64,000 nt of DNA from positions 809,788 to 873,787 of the forward strand of contig BPKE01000001.1 of assembly GCA_026004975.1 (NCBI GenBank), written 5' to 3'. The notes beneath the pieces were generated by a model that saw only the letters and a list, made by a program, of their open reading frames with translations, was not told where the DNA came from and did no database searches. The position numbers and the translations under genes are program-made. The stretch comes from Gammaproteobacteria bacterium. GTDB lineage: Bacteria > Pseudomonadota > Gammaproteobacteria > HTCC5015. Shown piece after piece: positions 59,727-64,000 of this stretch. How positions within the stretch are numbered: the stretch's first letter is position 1; each line of letters begins with the position of its first letter.

Positions 59727-60991
59727 CGCGGCACCTCGGTGGCGTCGGCGGAAGCGGCGGGCGCCGGCGCGACGGCCGTGCGGGCCAGCCGGCGGCGGAT
59801 GTTGGCGCGCATCACGAAGTAATCGATCAAAGGCGCGAACATGTTGGCGAAGAGGATCGCCAGCATCACGCCTTCCGGGAACGCCGGGTTGACCACGCGG
59901 ATCAGCACCGTCATGAAGCCGATCAGCATGCCGAACAGCCAGCGGCCGGTGTTGGTCATGGCGGCGCTGACCGGGTCGGTGGCCATGTACAGGGCGCCGA
60001 AGGCGAAACCGCCCAACACCAGGTGCCAGTACCAGGGCATGGCGAACATCGGGTTGGTGTCCGAACCGATCAGGTTCAGCAGCAGGCTGGTACCGACCAG
60101 GCCGATGACGCAGCCCAACACGATGCGGTAGGAGGCGATGCGGGTGATCAACAAGAAGCCGCCGCCGATCAGCGCCGCCAGGGTGGAGGTCTCGCCGAGC
60201 GAACCGGGGATCACGCCGAGAAAGGCGTCCCACCAGCTCACGCCGCTCTCCAGGATGGCCTGAACGCCGCCGGCGGCGGCATGGGCGAGCGGGGTGGCGC
60301 CGCTGTAGCCGTCCACCGCGACCCACACCGCGTCACCGGACTGCGACGCCGGGAAAGCGAAATAAAGGAACGCGCGGCCGGCCAGAGCCGGGTTGAGGAA
60401 GTTCTTGCCGGTGCCGCCGAACACCTCCTTGGCGAGGACGACGCCGAAGCTGATGCCCAAGGCCACCTGCCACAGCGGCGTGGTTGGCGGCAGGGTGAGC
60501 GCGAACAGGATGGAGGTGACGAAAAAGCCCTCGTTGACCTCGTGGTTGCGCACCGCGGCGAACAGGACTTCCCACAGGCCGCCGACCACGAAGGTCACGA
60601 AGTAGACGGGGAAGAACCACACGAAGCCGTGCAGGAAGCAACCGACGACGCTGCCCGGATCGTAGACGCCCAGGCCGCGCAAGGGCTCGAGCAGCCAGCC
60701 CCGCCAACCGGTCTGGCCGTCCAGGCCGAGCGCGGCGAGCGCCAGGTTCGCCTGGTAGCCGGTGTTCCAGCAGGCCATGATCGCGCAGGGCCACGCCGCC
60801 AGCCAGACGAAGGTCATGACGCGCTTGAGATCCAGACCGTCGCGGACGTGCGGCGCGGTGCGGGTGACGTCCGAAGGGGTGAACAGGAACGTGTCCACCA
60901 TTTCGTAGACGGCGTAGTACTTCTCCAGCGGCCCCCCTTTGGCGAAATAGGGGTGCAGCCGGTCGAGGAATCTGCGCAGACGGGCGATCAT
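59723..60991 (-). CDS. nqrB: NqrB, Na+-NQR subunit B (sodium-pumping, covalent flavoprotein)
   Basis: A 422-residue subunit with about ten membrane helices. The covalent FMN site is [14 protein letters not shown] with Thr233. Other conserved stretches are [68 protein letters not shown] and [13 protein letters not shown]. It forms the main Na+ channel and riboflavin site. It abuts the nqrA stop directly. Confidence 0.98.
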   Translation of the reverse strand: MIARLRRFLDRLHPYFAKGGPLEKYYAVYEMVDTFLFTPSDVTRTAPHVRDGLDLKRVMTFVWLAAWPCAIMACWNTGYQANLALAALGLDGQTGWRGWLLEPLRGLGVYDPGSVVGCFLHGFVWFFPVYFVTFVVGGLWEVLFAAVRNHEVNEGFFVTSILFALTLPPTTPLWQVALGISFGVVLAKEVFGGTGKNFLNPALAGRAFLYFAFPASQSGDAVWVAVDGYSGATPLAHAAAGGVQAILESGVSWWDAFLGVIPGSLGETSTLAALIGGGFLLITRIASYRIVLGCVIGLVGTSLLLNLIGSDTNPMFAMPWYWHLVLGGFAFGALYMATDPVSAAMTNTGRWLFGMLIGFMTVLIRVVNPAFPEGVMLAILFANMFAPLIDYFVMRANIRRRLARTAVAPAPAASADATEVPR

Positions 60992-62383
<1,392 letters not shown>

Positions 62384-62542
62384 TCACCCCGGGGCCGGCT
62401 GGTCGTCGAGGGGCGGCGGCACCGGCCGCCGCGGCGGTGTGCAGCGGATCACGCGCGGCCGGAACGGCCCCCGACAGGCGCTCGACCGACCGTCTCGCTC
62501 CGCCGCCGGGCGCCCCCGAACACACCCGATCGCGGCGCGCGG

Positions 62543-62571
62543 ATTATAACGGCTCGGCCCGCCATGTACAA
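62543..62571 (-). promoter_or_regulatory. Sigma-70 promoter for the nqr operon
   Basis: Minus strand: TTGTAC (62571-62566), 17-base spacer, exact TATAAT (62548-62543), the best sigma-70 match in the window. Start expected near 62536, so the nqrA leader (62351-62536) is about 185 bases, GC-rich and able to form hairpins (for example GGCGGC/GCCGCC pairs near 62412-62435). I recognise no riboswitch. No gene lies in 62351-62641. Confidence 0.65.
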
Positions 62572-62641
62572 AAACCACGCGCACCCGCAACACACCGGCG
62601 TTATGATGGCGCTCCCGCAATGCTGCATCGGAACCGCGTCC

Positions 62642-63800
62642 ATGGCCCTGCCGCCCCGCTTGCTGTCGCGCCTCGCCGACCTCGTCGCCCTGCCCTCGGT
62701 GAGCAGCGCGCTCGCCGAGTGGAACCAGAGCAACCGCGCGGTCGTCGAGCGCCTCGCCGAGGAACTCAATGCGGCCGGGTTCACCGTTCGGCTCCAAACG
62801 GTCTCCCGCGCGCCCGACAAGGTCAACCTGATCGCGCGACGCGGCGAAGGTGAAGGCGGGCTGGTGCTGGCCGGCCACAGCGACACCGTGCCCTGCGACC
62901 CCGACGCCTGGCACAGCGACCCCTTCACCCTGACCGAACGCGAGGGCCGCCTTTACGGCCTGGGTGTGGCGGACATGAAGGGCTTCCTGGCGCTCGCCGT
63001 GGAAGCCGCGCTCGAGGCGGCCGCGCACCCCCTGGCCGCCCCCTTGGTGCTGCTCGTCACAGCCGACGAGGAAAGTTCCATGGCCGGCGCCCGCGCGCTC
63101 GCCGCCGCCGACCTGCCGCCCGGCGCCGCCGTGGTCATCGGCGAACCGACCGGCAACCGGCCCGTCGACCGGCACAAGGGCGTGATGATGGAACGCCTGC
63201 GGCTGCGCGGCCGCGCCGGCCACGCCAGCGATCCGGCGGCCGGGCGCAGCGCGCTCGAGGGCATGCACGAGCTCATCGGCGAACTGCTGGCGCTGCGCGA
63301 AGCCTGGGCGGCGCGCTGGCGCGACCCGCGCTTTCGGGTGCCGGTGCCGACCTTGAACCTGGGCCGCATCCACGGCGGCGACAACCCGAACCGGATCTGC
63401 GCCGAGTGCGAGCTGGACATCGACATCCGCCTCCTGCCCGGCATGGCGATCGAGCCCTTGCGCGCCGAACTCGCCGAGCGCCTGTCCGCCGTCGCCGCCC
63501 GCCGTGGGCTCGAAGGCGACCTGCAGGCCCTTGTTCCCCGGCAACCCGCCGTTTTGCGCGCCGGCCGGCTCGCCCATCGTCGCCCTGGCCGAGCGGCTCA
63601 GCGGCGCGCCGGCCGGTCGACGCCGCCTTCGCCACCGAGGCCCCCTATCTGGCCGCCCTCGGCCTGGACGTGGTCGTGCTCGGCCCCGGCGACATCCGCG
63701 TCGCCCACCAGCCCGACGAGCATGTGCCGCTCCCGAACGCCTGGGCCGGGCCTTCGACATCCTGCGCGGGCTGATCGCCGCGCGCTGTCGGGCGCCGTGA
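62642..63800 (+). CDS. argE: Acetylornithine deacetylase, ArgE (frameshifted at 3' end)
   Basis: An M20-family zinc hydrolase of about 385 residues in arginine synthesis. LVLAGHSDTVPCD gives the first metal ligands, YGLGVADMKGFLAL the bridging aspartate, TADEESSMAGA the catalytic glutamates and GEPTGNRPV the next ligand; DRHKGVMMERLRLRGRAGHASDPAAGRSALEGM is the dimerisation domain. Indels near 63535 (extra T), 63617 and 63745 split the end (FPGNPPFCAP, VDAAFATEAPYLAALGLDVVVLGPG, RAFDILRGL). It is followed 40 bases later by argA. Confidence 0.94.
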
Positions 63801-63840
63801 GCCGGCGCGCTACAATCGCGCCTTCGCCGAGGAGCCGGCC

Positions 63841-64000
63841 ATGAGCGCCTTCAACGTCAACGCCTTCCGCGACGCCGCCCCCTACATCCACGCCCACCGC
63901 GGCCGGCGTTTCGTCATCGCCTTCCAGGGTGAAGCCCTCGACGACGGGCGCCCTCGGGCGGCTGCTCGAGGACATCGCCCTCCTGCACGCCCTGGGCGTG
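63841..64000 (+). CDS. argA: N-acetylglutamate synthase ArgA, N-terminal part (one frameshift)
   Basis: The beginning of the arginine-pathway enzyme that acetylates glutamate; the rest lies beyond the window. MSAFNVNAFRDAAPYIHAHRGRRFVIAFQGEAL matches the ArgA start (RxAAPYIHAHRGKTFVIAF pattern). At GGGCGCC (about 63950) one G must be dropped to continue as ALGRLLEDIALLHALGV. A ribosome site GAGGAG precedes the ATG, and a TACAAT (63811-63816) could be a -10 box. The argE-argA pair would serve one pathway. Confidence 0.9.
   Translation, partial: MSAFNVNAFRDAAPYIHAHRGRRFVIAFQGEALDDGRPRAAARGHRPPARPGR

Overview
The window is very GC-rich (about 70% by eye) and its gene content and gene order point to a high-GC gammaproteobacterium. 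The indicators are a Pil-Chp twitching locus in the order known from Pseudomonas (pyrC'-pyrB-ruvX-yqgE-tonB-gshB-pilG-pilH-pilI-pilJ-chpA-chpC), a complete Na+-translocating NADH:quinone oxidoreductase operon, rnd/rep, ampD/ampE, mnmC, an HdfR-type regulator and glnS. A flagellar-type chemotaxis operon implies a swimming and twitching cell. I cannot place it below class. I saw no rRNA, tRNA, CRISPR array, insertion sequence or phage gene.

Layout. 1-9.4 kb: 3' end of purH, a patatin-like esterase and ung, mnmC, a shikimate kinase, a translationally coupled ATP-grasp/zinc-peptidase pair, a second (MA-type) metallopeptidase and a lone PilH-like receiver. 9.5-19.2 kb: the minus-strand Pil-Chp operon. 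19.5-26 kb: plus-strand glutathione synthesis (gshA, gshB), tonB, yqgE, ruvX, pyrB and a degenerate dihydroorotase. 26-33.3 kb: a chemoreceptor ending in a WEEF pentapeptide, divergent from cheY-cheA-cheW-STAS-cheZ-like-cheR-cheD, with two facing sigma-28-like promoters between them. 33.3-42.7 kb: a glycosyltransferase, small proteins, HdfR, bTHX, a CPA1 antiporter, glnS, a PfkB kinase, an ABC-2 exporter and a YdcH protein. 42.7-54.7 kb: a lipoprotein and outer-membrane-protein pair, ilvD, rnd-rep, ampD-ampE, a modular GH5 cellulase, tatD and a second outer-membrane-like gene. 54.7-62.4 kb: nqrABCDEF-apbE-nqrM-CBS. 62.6-64 kb: argE and the start of argA.

Functional links. The Pil-Chp pathway (PilG/PilH receivers, PilI and ChpC adaptors, PilJ receptor, ChpA kinase) should steer type IV pili. 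The Che operon should steer flagella, with CheR and CheD for adaptation and a possible CheZ-type phosphatase; no cheB is visible. The nqr operon carries its own maturation factors (ApbE flavin transferase, NqrM iron-delivery protein).

Sequence quality. About 16 genes carry one or more single-base frameshifts, mostly at short G/C runs. They cluster in patches (about 2.5-5.8, 7.6-8.7, 9.6-11.2, 23.9, 38.7-40.1, 43.5-44.7, 54.0-54.6 and 63.5-64.0 kb), while long stretches between are clean. Because many are essential housekeeping genes, I read these as assembly or sequencing indels rather than real pseudogenes; such genes are given as one span with the frame changes noted. No stretch longer than 300 bases lacks a gene; the longest gaps (19199-19493, 62351-62641) are divergent promoter regions.
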